The notes beneath the pieces are model-generated. The model was not told where the DNA came from, did no database searches, and saw only the letters and a program-made list of their open reading frames with translations. Source: Ziziphus jujuba (Eukaryota; Streptophyta; Magnoliopsida; Rosales; Rhamnaceae). Taken from it: a stretch of DNA of 64,000 bases. The position numbers were made by a program, and so were the translations under genes. Position 1 is the first letter of the stretch. Every line of letters begins with the position of its first letter. Of this stretch, positions 25,526-38,440 are shown piece after piece. The stretch is from the NCBI RefSeq assembly GCF_031755915.1, contig NC_083390.1:25353001-25417000 (forward strand). The letters are read 5' to 3'.

Positions 25526-28070
25526 GGTTATAATGAAAGGTCCTACAACTTCCACTTGAAATAAAAATTTAAATTTAAAAAAAAAAAAAAAAACAAGGGA
25601 GAAATTTGTCTTTTAGATTCTTGGTAAGTGGCAATTGCACACTGAACGAGTGTGCAAAGTGACTATGAAAATACCAAATGGATCCAATAAACACTACCTG
25701 AGGAAAAGCCCATAATGATTTGGTGAAGGCTGACCAGAGAGCCGACTGGCAGCCCAGTATCAAAATTCCAGTGGTGCATTCGATTTGATTGTGTGTACGA
25801 AAGGACAGACAAAAAACGAAACACCTGTAAAGATGTCAGTGAGTTTCTTCGCGGCAAGGGAGCTGAGGCTTAGAAGCCACATGGCGCTACTGATTTACTT
25901 ACACAACAAACAAATACAAACACCTGGCCAGTCTTCAGAATAAGAAGAGGCAGAGGGACCCTATTATGGATTGTGAGCCAACAGAGAAGAAATCACCGCC
26001 AATGCCCCCCAAAGATCTGGCACAGCACATCTAAGTGTAGTAGGACAGGGACACACAAACCTTTTACATCTCTCTCTCTCTCGCGCGCTATATATATCTC
26101 TCTGTGTGGAGATTTCTGGTAAAATTGTACAACATCCTCTTACTTGTCACCTCTCAAACGACGCCGCGTCTTGCAGTGCCCACATAAATACATATATCTC
26201 AGCTGATTGATTGAGCTTTTGATGAATTCCAATGGAATATTCCTTCCCCTTCTCTCTTCTGTCGTTTCCAATAATTGTTGCCAATTTCACGTGCTTTTTT
26301 CTGTCGTCGTCTGGGCAATACTTGATTGCTAGTTTCCCAATCCCACCCTTCAAAGTTCATAAATATATTATATGGTACCGTAGTATAGCAGAGCACTCCT
26401 CGCAGTCCACGACCATATTCTAAATTCTTTTGTTTTAACCGTCGCTTCTGTTTAAATCTGTAGAATAGAATAGTTGGTAAAGGAGTTTTGCTGCAGCCAG
26501 TACAGCCTCAGAGAAGTAGAGGAGGGGTTTTGGGCGCACGCTAGCGGGGAACCATCAAATCTTGGAGTGGATAAACTCACAAAGGAGTGACGGTGCCACG
26601 CTGTGTGCGCCTCAAATGCCTTTCTCTCGCTGATTTCTATTCCATTTTATGCCGCTCTTTATATTATTGTTGGAAGATAAAGAAAAAAGGTAATCAACTA
26701 CTTTCCTTTCAATTTTTATTTTTAAAAAAAATAAAATAAAAATGAACCCATCACTCCTTTGCTCCAATTGCCATTTTCTGTTTCTTGTTTTTCATTCATT
26801 TGCAACGTTAGATTTTAGTAATAACCAAAAATATTTATTTCATATATACATCATATTGTTGTTCAAAAATATATAACATGTAAATACAGTGTCATTATTT
26901 AGCTCATTAATACTATATGATTGATATAATGTTAACCATTGACGTTGATGGTGATTTCATGACAGCAAATAGTGGCCAATATGATACTGACTGAATGACT
27001 AATCCAGAAAATAATAAAGTAACATACAAAAATAAAAGGTAGCTAGTTTTCACTTTTTCTTTGGTCAGCAGCATAAAAGGGAAACGAAAAGTAGTTGGCA
27101 TCATAAAATAGTTTTCTTCTGAATGATATTAGCAACTATATATGAATGTATGTTCAAGAGTTTATATGACAGTTAGTGTATTCCTTCTTGCACTGGTTTT
27201 TTATTTAGTCAAACTAACAAGGATAATGTAATTATTTATAAACTAATTTTTAAATAAAATAGGCCATTATATAAGTGACATGATTTGTGCAACATTGTGC
27301 GCATCAACACTGTGTACATCATATTATATGATGTGACAACAATATTTTTAATTGACCAAAAAACCATAAAGCCGAACACAAACAAATGGAAATTCAGCTG
27401 GCATACTTGGAAAGGGGATTCAAGGGTTTCTGAGAATAACATCTCAGCAGGTAAAAGTGAGAGGCTGTGGCACTTGTAATTCCTTGCCACGCTACAAACC
27501 AGAATCGATCCAGATTCCACTCTCACCCACCCACCATTTCTATTAGGCGGATAGCGATCTGGGTATTGTGGCATATGGCTATTGGTGTAATTATTTTCTC
27601 AATTTCCACATCATGATTTTTTTTCAGATGTGTATTTTGTTGAGGTGTTGCCACGTATTGCTCTTTCTTGTATCACTTTAAGGATTTGATTTCTCTATAT
27701 GGGCCGTGAACGTGGGCTTTGCGGAAGCCTCGCACAATTTCCGGCGACAGTTTTAACTTGTTCTTTTCCCTTTTTTTTTCCTTTTTTTTTTTTCGTTTGT
27801 GGTTATGATTGGAAATTTAGCTAATTGAAGGCTAATGTAGGTATTGTCATATTTAGCATACAATTAGGTAGTTTTCTTTTGTCCATGCTGAGATGATATT
27901 TTTTCCAGAATGATTTGACTTTGAATATCCACATCTCTAATATCAAAAATTACTTTTCTTTTTTCAATGTTGGTTGAGTATTTGAAAAATTTTGGTTGAG
28001 TATCATATTTATCTTTTCTTGTTAGGAATCTGTTTACCCTCTTTTTTTTTTCCTTTTTTTCTTTTTTAGG

Positions 28071-28297
28071 TAATTTTGTATCCTGTAGTTTAAGAGAGAT
28101 TAAACTTTTGTCCAGATATATTAAATTCTAATAGAATTTGTTAAATTTTACCAAATGCAAAACCTAAAAAAAGAACTTAAAAAATAGCTTTTAGAGTAAA
28201 AAGTTTAGCGTATGGTAAATTGTGGCGGATCCTCTTAGCATTTAAGAGATTTGGATGAAAATGTTAGTTTTCTAAACTATAGGATATCATATGTAAT
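28071..28297. mobile_element. Candidate MITE with long inverted ends
   Basis: About 60 bases starting at 28071 (core TATCCTGTAGTTTAAGAGAG) match the reverse complement of the segment ending near 28297 (core CTAAACTATAGGATATCAT), with scattered mismatches. The two arms enclose AT-rich non-coding sequence, giving an element of about 230 bp. I could not find a clear target duplication, so superfamily is left open. Confidence 0.4.
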
Positions 28298-28437
28298 AAA
28301 AAAATAATTTGAATAAATTAAAAAAAAAAAAGGCAAATACAGAAGTTCTTAAAGTGTAACTTTGCTTTAAGTGTATTTGGATTGGAATGAGAAAAAGAAA
28401 ATAAAATATAAGTTTTATGAGGAGAGGAAACGAAAAA

Positions 28438-28475
<38 letters not shown>

Positions 28476-30451
28476 TTATTAATAATTGTTGTTTAAGTTA
28501 TTAATAATGGAAAGAAAAAGAAATAGTATAAAAGATAATAAATATATTTTATATAATATTGAAAATGTAATTTTGAAATATTAACAAAATTCAATAAAAC
28601 TTTTATTTTTTCCTTTGTTGCCCTGCCAATTTTTGAAGGAAAATAAGGTTGACTAAAATAAAAAAAATCATTTTTTTCTTTTTCTTTTTAATTAAATTTT
28701 ATAATTATCTCTAATGGTAGATGTGAATTGTCATCTATATAATATAGAAATTGACATCATATAAATATATATGGTATAAATTTATATAAAATTTCAAAAT
28801 TATTTTCCAATAATAATGTGTAGAAGCCTGTTTATTACTTACATAAATTTTATCAAGTTTTTTTAATAACTTTTTAAGGAATTTTTTTAAGGAAATTTTA
28901 TAGTGTTTTACATACTTTTGAAAAACAGACAGTAAAAGTATTTTCAATGATTATATATATTGATAGATTTTTCTTGTCATACGAAAAACTAAGTAATCAT
29001 TTGAAAAAATTATCTCCAATACATCTGTTTAGATACTAATGTGATAAGAAAGGAAATAGACAATATTAAGGTAGTCCTCTACGGTTAGAAGGTTTGTTAG
29101 ATATTTTGTAATTTTTTTGACAGCAACATTTTTTTAAAATTTCAATTATTTGAAAGAATTAATAAACGATTTAATTAATTAATAATCCTAAATGTTTATG
29201 CTTATTATCATTGAAAAAAAAAATTTAAACTAATTGTGCATTGATGCCATATAGTTTTAGACAATTCATTTTGTACACCATATAAGTTGCAATCCACATT
29301 CATTATTGCAATGTTCTCACTTAAATAGTGTTTAAATTTTTTTTTTATTTTTTTTACCACATCAGTTTGACAAAGTTAATAAAAAAAATTGAATGAAGTT
29401 TTTTTTTAATTAACTCTTTATTTTGATGTGATAAAAAATTAGGTAAACAAAGTTATTCGAGATGCTTTAATTATTTAAACAAATAATTTAAATCATTTTC
29501 TTCCTATGCTATCAATTCAAAATTAATATTAAGAATTTTAAATATCTACAATTTTAATCATTATGAATAAAATGGACTTGTACAAATAGTTAATTTTTTA
29601 GTTTGGCTAATTTTTTTATGCCAATAGACTTAATTCAATGGTAAAATTATTAAGAATATACATTTATGGTATAAGTTTCATCAAATCTTATGAAATCATT
29701 TTATTTTTAATTAAGAATATATTGTAATTTATTGAAAAACATATATAACGTGATACAATCTTGGTAATAACTTGATAGAGTCGTTAGATAAATAACAGAA
29801 ACAGAATTAGTTGAGTTATATGACCTATTAATTTCATGCTACATATTCCTGATCTTTCTTAAATGGTATGAATGACCGTACATGAACATAGGGGACCGCA
29901 TTAGAGTTAGCGTAGGGTAAGTTAATAGCAAAGCGAGCGGGAGAGTGGTCAGGCTGTAAATATATTGTTTTTATTATTTATTTATTTATTTATTTATTTT
30001 TGGTGAATTCCAGTGTTACTCCAACCAAACTGGAAAAATGTAAAATGAATTAAGAAAAAGACTTAATTTGGATATTAAAATCAACAAAGAACAATTAGGA
30101 AGTTATCCAAAAATATATCCTTTTGCTGGTTTATTCAAAAATATTTTAATGAACAGTCAAAAAAATAAAAAATAGATATCTATTTTACCAAAGTTCTAAA
30201 TGATAGATAGATTTTTTGTTCTTTTCTTTAAAAAACAAAAGAAGACGCTTTATTTTTAATATAGTTTCAAAAAATCTGGAATTATTGAATATGGTTTTTA
30301 GAATAAATAATTTATGTAAATCAAAACAAACCCAATACTTCAAAAAAAATAAAATAAAAATTGCTGTGTGGAAGTTAGGTGCGTAGTACGTACAGTCCGC
30401 TCATGGTTAGGTGGAACCGTGGAATATATATATATATATACACACACACAT

Positions 30452-30713
30452 ATGATTGTGTCCTCACTTTCTCTGCCTCTTCTCATTTGCTGGTTTTATT
30501 TGGGCTAAATACAAATAAATATTTATTATGATTATATACCATAATAGTCGATATTGACATGTTTTTAGGTGGAAGTTACTCAGCTATATATATATATATG
30601 ATTGTTTCCTCACTATCTCTACCTCTTCTCATCTGCTGGTTTTATTTGGGCTAAACACACATAAATATTTATTATGAGTATATATCATAATAGTCGATAT
30701 TTACATGTTTTCA
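30452..30713 (+). repeat. Direct tandem repeat, about 116 bp in two copies
   Basis: Copy one is at about 30452-30567 and copy two at about 30598-30713. Both run from an ATATGATTGT.TCCTCACT start through CTGGTTTTATTTGGGCTAAA to CATAATAGTCGATAT and ACATGTTTT. They differ at roughly ten positions. It is non-coding and lies about 1.3 kb upstream of the PDH gene. Confidence 0.9.
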
Positions 30714-31426
30714 TATAAATTGTTTTATTTAATACGAAAAGATGGACATTTAATCAATTTAAAAAGTGAAGCCTATAACTTCCTGATCCTTGAACGCCCG
30801 CCATTTGACCGCCGGGCAAAGACTTTTATAATGACGAGTATACCCTCACTTCCTCCATTTGTTACACTATTGTCATTAGTGGGAAGTCGGGGAAATGTTT
30901 CAATGCCCAAGGACAAATACGTACACAGAAGAAAGACAGTAAACATTAACCAAAGGACAAAAGAAAATTTGAAAAATCCAACCAAAAATAAAAAATAAAA
31001 AAATCGACCAAATAGATTTCAGCACCACCCGTTTTGTTTCGATTATTAATTATTTTATTTTGCATTGATTTTATTAAATTATTTATTTTCATGATAGATG
31101 TGGAGTAATTTAGATTATATAAAAAAAAAAATATATATATATATATATATAATAATAAGGAAGAAGCGAATGGAGAGAATAATAGTCTGTGAAGTGGCGT
31201 AGAATAGTTTCTGTGGGACTACTTCGCCTCCTACCTAACCGCAGCAGTAGTACTTGGTGGAATTTTCATATTTTAATAATATAAATAAATGGTCAAAATT
31301 AGAGCGCAATTAAATAAATAAAAGAGCAAAAGAAGTGAAAAGTGGTGACTACTAAAACCCGCATTTTAACATCAAATCGCCGAACCGATCCCTCCCCAAA
31401 CCTATTGTTCCAGCGTCTATAACCAG

Positions 31427-31665
31427 GTGGTTCATCTTTCTCTAAATCTGTTTAAGTTTTTATCGTCGGAATTTTCTTTTTCCTTTTGCTTTTCTGATTC
31501 GTAGGAAGTTTTGCTATTTTTATTTTTATTTTTTCTTATTTTTGATTCCCGCTTTTTCTCTGTTCTTAGTCCTTGTTATGCTTGATATTTTCTTCGATTC
31601 CAGATTTCGGACTTTCTGTGTGGGTTTAGTTACCTCTATTCTTAAATTGCGTGTAAAGAAATGGG

Positions 31666-31700
<35 letters not shown>

Positions 31701-31967
31701 GTTAGTTCACATGTTTTCGCTTTTTCTTCTTCCTCGAGTCTTGGATTTGCTTTTTCCTTTGGTTAAAGTCGGAATAGCTTAGAGATATTTGCTTAATGCA
31801 TAATCTTGATGGAAGTGATAGAAATGTAGGCTGTGAAAATCGTTGTTGAAGAAAGAAATCTTAGATTCCAAAAAATGAAAAAAAAAAAAAAAGATATATT
31901 TTTTAGGTAAATAAATAATAAATATATTTTTTCTTCTCATGTGTTTTTCTCTGCAACACAATACCAG
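31427..31967 (+). other. Possible 5' UTR intron of the PDH E1-beta gene
   Basis: ACCAG/GTGGTT at 31426/31427 and ATACCAG/TTGGAG at 31967/31968 form a plausible GT-AG pair ending 40 bp before the ATG. The stretch is T-rich and includes a 31-T run (31667-31697). This is inference; no transcript evidence is available. Confidence 0.45.
31667..31697 (+). repeat. Poly-T run of 31 upstream of PDHB
   Basis: An uninterrupted T homopolymer within the proposed 5' UTR intron. Confidence 0.95.
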
Positions 31968-32007
31968 TTGGAGCAAGTGCAATTTGTGCAAGAGAGAAAG
32001 GAGAAAG

Positions 32008-35000
32008 ATGTGGGGCGTTATAAGGCAAAAAATGAGCACTGGAAGCTCTTCTGTTCTGGTAGACGAACTGTACTCACCTTGATATTTGGCTTATCATAAA
32101 CAGACCTCAATATCTTTATTTAAATATTTGATTTTTCGCTAATCTTTTGTATTTCTACTGTTTGTTTATTTGTCTACTTGGTCAGGTTTTGGGCCAGAGA
32201 ATCCGCCCAGCTGCATGTGCTTTTAGAAATTACTCCTCTCCTGCAAAAGAGGTAACCGAGGCTTGTTTCTGTTGTCCCTTTTTGCTTTACTGTTTTATCA
32301 CTTTGTTTTGTGCTACTTAGTTCTATTGAATCATGGGTACATTGCTCTTAAAGAAAGCAAATTAACTTACAAATTTTGGGAAACTCATAATCATGCACAG
32401 ATAAATGTGAGAGAGGCTCTGAACTCTGCACTTGATGAGGAAATGTCTGCTGATCCTACAGTCTTTTTGATGGGTGAAGAGGTGGGAAAATATAGTAGAA
32501 TTTATTTTCTAATCTAGATCTTTGCTCTTATTATTATTATTGTTGTTGTTGTGCTTTTATTTTATTTATTTACTTATTTATTTTTTTGTATATGCAGGTT
32601 GGGGAATATCAGGGTGCATACAAGGTTAGACTTATTGGATTGTAATTTTCTATCTTCTTAAAAGCAACTTTATGGAACTTATACATTTGCCTGATTGTTT
32701 GCTTTTACTCTCTATCTTGTATAGATATCTAAAGGGCTTTTGGATAAATATGGCCCTGAGCGGGTCCTGGATACACCAATTACAGAGGTTATTCTCATTA
32801 CTGGAAATGCTTGTATTGATTTTCTAGTTCTTTTGTATGCTCCTGATTGTTGTGTAAATTATTACCCCACTCAATGACTTGATTAAGGTTTTTGTTGTTG
32901 TTATACTGAACTTATAGTTGCAAAGGAAGAAGAAGAGGTTATTCCTGCTTACTAAATTTGGTTAAAGTTGTGCATAACCTCACTTGTTTTGTATAATCCA
33001 TGCAGGCTGGGTTTACTGGGATAGGAGTTGGTGCTGCATACCATGGCTTGAAGCCAGTTGTGGAGTTTATGACATTTAACTTCTCTATGCAGGTTTGTGC
33101 ATTTATCTTTAGGATATGATTTTGCCTTGTGCTTGTTGGTTTTCAATCTATCAGTCTATCAGTCTAAGAATGTAGGTGTTGCTTCCAATATTAGAAGAGT
33201 TCGATAGTTTTAAGCAGAAGCTCTTGCTTCAGTGTAGATTTCTTGTTTGTGGCTACTTAAAGTCACTGTTGTGAACTCAGTTATGTTATGTGCTGTAGGC
33301 AATTGACCACATCATTAATTCTGCTGCAAAATCAAATTATATGTCTGCTGGCCAACTATCTGTGCCTATTGTCTTCAGAGGTCCAAATGGGGCTGCTGCT
33401 GGAGTTGGCGCTCAGCACTCTCAAGTATTACTCTACCTGCTATGCCTCGTTATTTTTCATGCTGCTCTCTTGATTTGATGATATCTACTCTGTGTGCTGC
33501 TCCTATATGCTTCAATTCTTGATATATATGGAGATAATATTCAACAATTGCAAACATGTTCATATGCAGTGTTATGCATCATGGTATGCTTCATGTCCTG
33601 GATTGAAAGTAGTGGCTCCGTATTCATCTGAGGATGCTCGTGGGTTGTTGAAAGCTGCCATAAGGGACCCTGATCCTGTTGTTGTGCTTGAAAATGAGTT
33701 GCTGTAAGTAATTCACTGCATCTGATCGTGGTGTGTGAGTTGTTGATCATATATTAAGCGTTGTTGATTGGTGTAATTCAATGCTGCAGATATGGTGAAT
33801 CATTCCCTGTTTCGGCTGAAGTTCTTGATTCCAGTTTTTGCCTTCCAATAGGGAAAGCTAAGGTGATTGCTGAAGCTTAATGAAATTTACATGCAAGATT
33901 TTGTTGATTTTACTCTTGCATCACAATGTTGTACTCCTGATATGAGTGACATCAACCTTATAATAAAACTTAAACACAGATTGAGAGAGAAGGAAAAGAT
34001 GTGACTATTACAGCTTTCTCAAAAATGGTGGGCTATGCCATCAAGGTTTGTCTGTCTTTCCTATCTTTTAATTATCTGGATATGGTATGGGTGATAATTG
34101 TATTTAGCAGGCAGTAGGTTTACATGGCAGGTATAGGCTGAATCTTATATATAATATTTAATAGTTGTCCAATGCAGTCAAAGAGGTAATATTGCACAAG
34201 GCATTATGGTTTTTTGACAGTAGAAACTGCGTTTAGAAAAAAAAAAAATTTATACTTATGGGCTTCTACTATTTATCATGTTTGATGTTGCCAATATGCT
34301 TGCCTAGTGACTCAATTGCCATGCAAAATATGGCATTCTCCTGTTTTCCCAGATGCAAGTGTGAATTTTATATCAGTATGGATCAAAATGATGTGTGTGG
34401 TGCTTTTAATTATTTGTTGTTTCTTTTGTATTTCTCTCCTCTAACTGGGAGTAATTTTATGGTTTGATGTTTAGGCTGCTGAAATACTTGCAAAGGAAGG
34501 AATCAGTGCTGAGGTAAATTGATGTTGTTGGTAACAAGATGATATTCTTTATCCTATTTTATGGAGATGATAATGAATGTTCTTCTACATAGGTCATTAA
34601 TTTGCGGTCCATTCGGCCACTGGATAGAGCCACAATAAATGCTTCGGTCCGGAAAACCAACAGACTAGTAACCGTTGAAGAAGGGTTTCCTCAGCATGGT
34701 GTTGGTGCTGAAATCTGGTTTGTCTCTTGGCACCAATGCATCTATCCATTTGATTAAAATTTTCACCATCAAGCTGTGATACTGATTTATTAATTTTTTA
34801 TTTTTTATTTTTTATTTTTTTGAAAATAGCACATCGGTTATTGAGGACAGCTTTGGTTATCTTGATGCACCAGTTGAGAGGATTGCTGGGGCTGATGTTC
34901 CTATGCCTTATGCCGCTAATCTCGAGAGGTTGGCTGTTCCACAGGTGAATACTTTATCCTTTTAACACTTTGATTGTCTTCTAACTATTTTATTGTAAAT

Positions 35001-35267
35001 TGCATGCCTTCCACTTGAGCCAAGATTTTACTGTTGGTCTCACAGTCTTTGGGTTGGTCAGTATGTGTCATAGCTATTTGGCTGATGGATCTACTATCAG
35101 TATTTGTTGTTATTAGTTTCTTGTTCTTGGTTGATGGTGGTAATATAATTTATCCTTTCAGTTGTTAATTTGTGGTTCTTGGTAAATGCTTTGTATAGAT
35201 TGAAGATATCGTTCGCGCAGCCAAGAGAGCATGCTACAGAGCTGAGTCAGTGGCTTCAACTGCTTAA
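32008..35267 (+). CDS. PDHB: Pyruvate dehydrogenase E1 beta subunit, mitochondrial
   Basis: Fourteen exons: 32008-32058, 32186-32251, 32401-32481, 32598-32624, 32725-32787, 33006-33092, 33299-33424, 33570-33703, 33790-33862, 33980-34045, 34475-34513, 34593-34717, 34830-34944, 35199-35267. They encode 373 residues, close to the 363 of the Arabidopsis protein (MAB1). With E1-alpha it forms the thiamine-diphosphate-dependent E1 that decarboxylates pyruvate for acetyl-CoA in the mitochondrial matrix. Residues 1 to about 35 are rich in Ser/Arg/Ala ([17 protein letters not shown] start) and fit a presequence. The mature part has the [15 protein letters not shown] cofactor region, the [10 protein letters not shown] and [17 protein letters not shown] segments, and the transketolase C-terminal domain from about [11 protein letters not shown] onward. 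One exon is only 27 nt. All junctions keep phase. Confidence 0.97.
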
Positions 35268-35769
35268 TTTTACCAGTTTGATCCAGAGCTTCTCCAAATC
35301 CTGGTATGTTAGTCAATCTCTCTTGCCTTTTTGATGTTAGACTGGAATGAGCTTCGCAAATTCGATGGAGATTGTTGTTGGACTAAGTTGCTCTTTCGGT
35401 TAGGTGGGTTTCTAATACATGTAATTGCTGGATCTTTTCAGGATATTTTTAAAGAATGTACATTATTTCTCTTCGCATTGCACGTGGAGAGGAACCGCTT
35501 GTCAAATAACTTGGAGAACATTGACGTTGAGAGATAAAAGTTGGTGGCTCTGTTTTGTCGTTTATATTTGGCTGTCAACATGAAAACTATGCTTACTTGT
35601 AGGCAGCGATTTTTCCAAAAGTTATTTACTGGAATTTCTACTCGCTGCATTGTCTCCCTGTGAAGGTGAATAATGCTGTTTTGAGTGATTGGCTTCTGAT
35701 TTTTGTTTGATTTTGAGACTTCTGTAGTTAGAAAATGCCTGATTGATGTATTTGCACACGGGATCTAAG

Positions 35770-37195
35770 TCGTTGGAACGGAAGCACAATAAGAGAAATA
35801 AATGATAGCAAACGGAAAAAGAAAATAATTACAAACGATGCATTTGAAATTTGATGAAACAATACTAGTTAAGCAATTTTCTGGATAAAGATGCATTAAT
35901 ACTTTGTTCTCAATACTAGCATCACATTGTCTTACAATTAGTTGGATTTTGGTAGATGAATATTGGAATAAAGAACTCCATACGGTGATATTGTGGGGAT
36001 TCTTAAAGATTCCCATATGGTGGTCGCCAAAAGTCTAAAGCAAACATCGAATACAATTTAATATTTTAATATTTTTAACCTCTAGTCAATGAAATGTTCG
36101 TTGGTCGGAGATTGCTTTTTGGTAGTAGGCTCATTCTGGGCCAATCAAAATCTTGGAAGGAACCCTACTGTTTGACTGGTAGTGGTGCCTGAATTTCCAC
36201 TGGAGTAGCTTATAATAAGTAGAAATTTCCGCGCTTACCATTATTTTTCGGTTCAATGCTTACCATTATGAATTATCAATCATATGATTTTTGACTTGTC
36301 ATGCAACTTGGAAGTTGTTTGTATCTCTCTTCAAGGTAAAATTTTTGTTTATATTTTATCTTCAAGAGAAAACCTTTTCATGTAACAGATACGTAAATGA
36401 TGTCGTATTGCAGAAGTGACAAGACAGCTTGGGCATTCTAACAAAATCCAAACTCACTGAACTGAAGAATGGAGTTATCTTTAACATTAATATCTCTTGC
36501 ATTTTCCCCAAAAAAAAGAAAAAAAAAAAAGGGAACTTACATGGTAAATTCATGCAATTCCTCTGCTGATACTACAGATTATTTTCATAAATCCGTGCAA
36601 GTTTGATATTATTACTGGCGCTCTACATTATTCTTCTTCTTTATTTCGAAATTTCAAATCTATAAATCATTTTTTATAAATTAGGGTTTACTTCATCAAA
36701 TAAAATTGGGTCTGATAAATAATAGATTAACCATATACGTATATTTTTATACTTGACGTATAATATATATGTTCTTGTTCCATCGTACGTTTGCATATTT
36801 CTACGTGTATATATTATTTTTTGTTTGCACTTATACCTACTCTTCTGATAGCTGACTGGTTATTGTTTAAGTTTTTTTAATGTTCACAATTTTCCACCAA
36901 TAATAACATACATTCATAATCTGTGTTGTATTGGTTTAGAACGTTGAACTTGACGGTTTTAATAAGGAGGGTCATGCCTATATAGGCTATATTGAACTTT
37001 AATAAATCACAAATTGTGAAAATCATTTTCGTCATGAAAATAATTGTGAGCGTGTCGGTCCAAATATATTTTATAGCTTTGGATTATAAGGATCTCATAT
37101 TGCAGCTGGTTGGTATATTTTTTCCACATTGAAACAAAATGTTCAGCTGGTTCCTCTTGATGTGCTGAAATTCAATACTTAATTTTGAGACAATA
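35770..37195. repeat. Tandem repeat unit R1 (about 1.4 kb)
   Basis: This segment is repeated in degenerate form by the next unit. Matching blocks in the same order include 36400-36620 with 37530-37840 (AATCCAAACYCACTGA, GGTAAATTCATG, CCTCTGCTGATA, TAAATCCGT), 36650-36890 with 38460-38660 (CCTACTCTTCTGATAGCTG), and 36920-37200 with 38840-39150 (GTTGRTYYAGAAC, TTGAACTTTAAT). It contains no reading frame of note. Compared with R2, it lacks the 600 bp holding the small peptide gene. Confidence 0.8.
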
Positions 37196-37661
37196 TACGG
37201 AGCATAGCGGGCGCAATAAAAGAAAGTTACAAAAGAAGGATTTGGAATTTGATATTGAAACAGTCCTAGCTAGCCAGTTAAGTTATTTTGAGTTCATGAT
37301 CGAAATATGCTGATGACACACTGGTTAAGCACTAGTCAGTTGAAATATGTATATTAGCGTTCCTTGTTCTCAATTTGAGTATCATATATATAAACTTCTA
37401 TGTAGATATATGGATATAGTATATGAATATTGAATAATGAACTCCACGCAAGGCAATTATGAGTTTTCTTCAAGAGTTCCGTATGGTGTGGCTGCCATGG
37501 GTAGTCTATAAGGCAAACATCATATGGGACAAGACAGCATGCAGATTGTAACATAATCCAAACCCACTGATGTGAAGAAATAATGGACGTCTGTGGTCTT
37601 AAACATTAATATGACAGCTTGCATAATTGCATTCCCCCACCACCCCCACACACCACCCCCA

Positions 37662-37721
37662 CCCCCCCCCCCCCCCCCCCCCCCCCCAACACACACAACC
37701 AAAAAAAAAAAAAAAAAAAAA
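37662..37721 (+). repeat. Poly-C(26), CA-rich linker, poly-A(21)
   Basis: Twenty-six C, then a short AACACACACAACC linker, then twenty-one A. It is a third example of a C-run placed just 5' of an A-run in this window. Confidence 0.95.
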
Positions 37722-37913
37722 GGAATGCAGAGAAAGGAGTGAGGCACTTAATTGGTAAATTCATGTAAATCCCTCTGCTGATATAGCAGATTATTTTATA
37801 AATCCGTACAACTTTGATGTTATTCTGTACTGCTGATGCATGCATGTTTCTATCAAACCATGGATTCAAGGCCTAGGAGATGGTGGAACCGCTCGTGGAG
37901 GCGGTGGAGGACT

Positions 37914-38383
37914 TCATGGTCGGCCACTTTCAGCCTCGATGGAAACTAGCTTTTCTGTATAAAAGCCTTTGCATAACAAAATTACGAATTATGATAAGCT
38001 TAAAATAAATTTCAAATGAAATAATAGAAAATTTATTATATCCTCCTATTCCTATATATGTTAGTACCATTTTCATAATCTACCATCATAGTTAAATCGC
38101 GTCTCCACTCCGTCAGCATGACCCTCTTAATGTTGTTTTTTTTTTTTTTTTTTTTTTTTTTTTGGGTTGTAATTAAATATGAACCTCGTAATGCTATGAT
38201 TAGAAAAATATCTCTATGTTTTGGCTAAATATGTGTATATATATATATATATATCCAATTCAAAACAGAAAATTAATATATAAACTTGCCTGCAGTAAAA
38301 CCCATGGTCTTAGAGAGCAGAATAATGTAAAGCGCCAGAAGAGCAAAACTTAGGAGGCGGTTGTTTACTTTGATTATGGCCAT
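37914..38383 (-). CDS. Possible small secreted peptide, 45 aa
   Basis: Read on the minus strand. Exon 1 is 38383-38290, starting in the good context ACCATGGCC. It encodes a basic start, then a hydrophobic signal-peptide core LLSFALLALYIILL (residues 10-23). The proposed donor is CAG/GCAAGT, the strong consensus of plant GC-AG introns. The acceptor ACAG at 37955-37958 continues in phase to EKLVSIEAESGRP and a stop at 37914. A TATA box (38432-38440) lies 50 bp upstream of the ATG. No peptide family was recognised. A different frame stays open past the stop, so a frameshift or another acceptor is possible and the gene could be decayed. Confidence 0.35.
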
Positions 38384-38431
38384 GGTGATGGTGGTGCAAT
38401 GTCAGAATATAAAGATGAAATAATTAAAGGC

Positions 38432-38440
38432 CTTTATATA
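38432..38440 (-). promoter_or_regulatory. TATA box of the small peptide candidate
   Basis: TATATAAAG on the minus strand, 50 bp before the ATG at 38383. The position is right for a short 5' leader. Confidence 0.45.

Larger units (their letters stand above)
25526..31380. other. Intergenic, gene-poor, repeat-bearing
   Basis: No gene supported over nearly 6 kb. It contains a candidate MITE (28.07-28.30 kb), a direct tandem repeat (30.45-30.71 kb) and many AT microsatellites. Short frames near 27.2-27.6 and 30.7-31.0 kb lack domains or splice sites. Confidence 0.5.

Noticed and set aside
29351..29438. Short inverted repeat TTTTTTACCACATCA / TGATGTGATAAAAAA
   Set aside because: Only 15 bp with one mismatch in AT-rich DNA and no target duplication, insufficient to call an element.
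37864..37970. Plus-strand glycine-rich frame (GDGGTARGGGGG)
   Set aside because: Short, no start codon in frame with a leader, and opposite the better supported minus-strand peptide exon.
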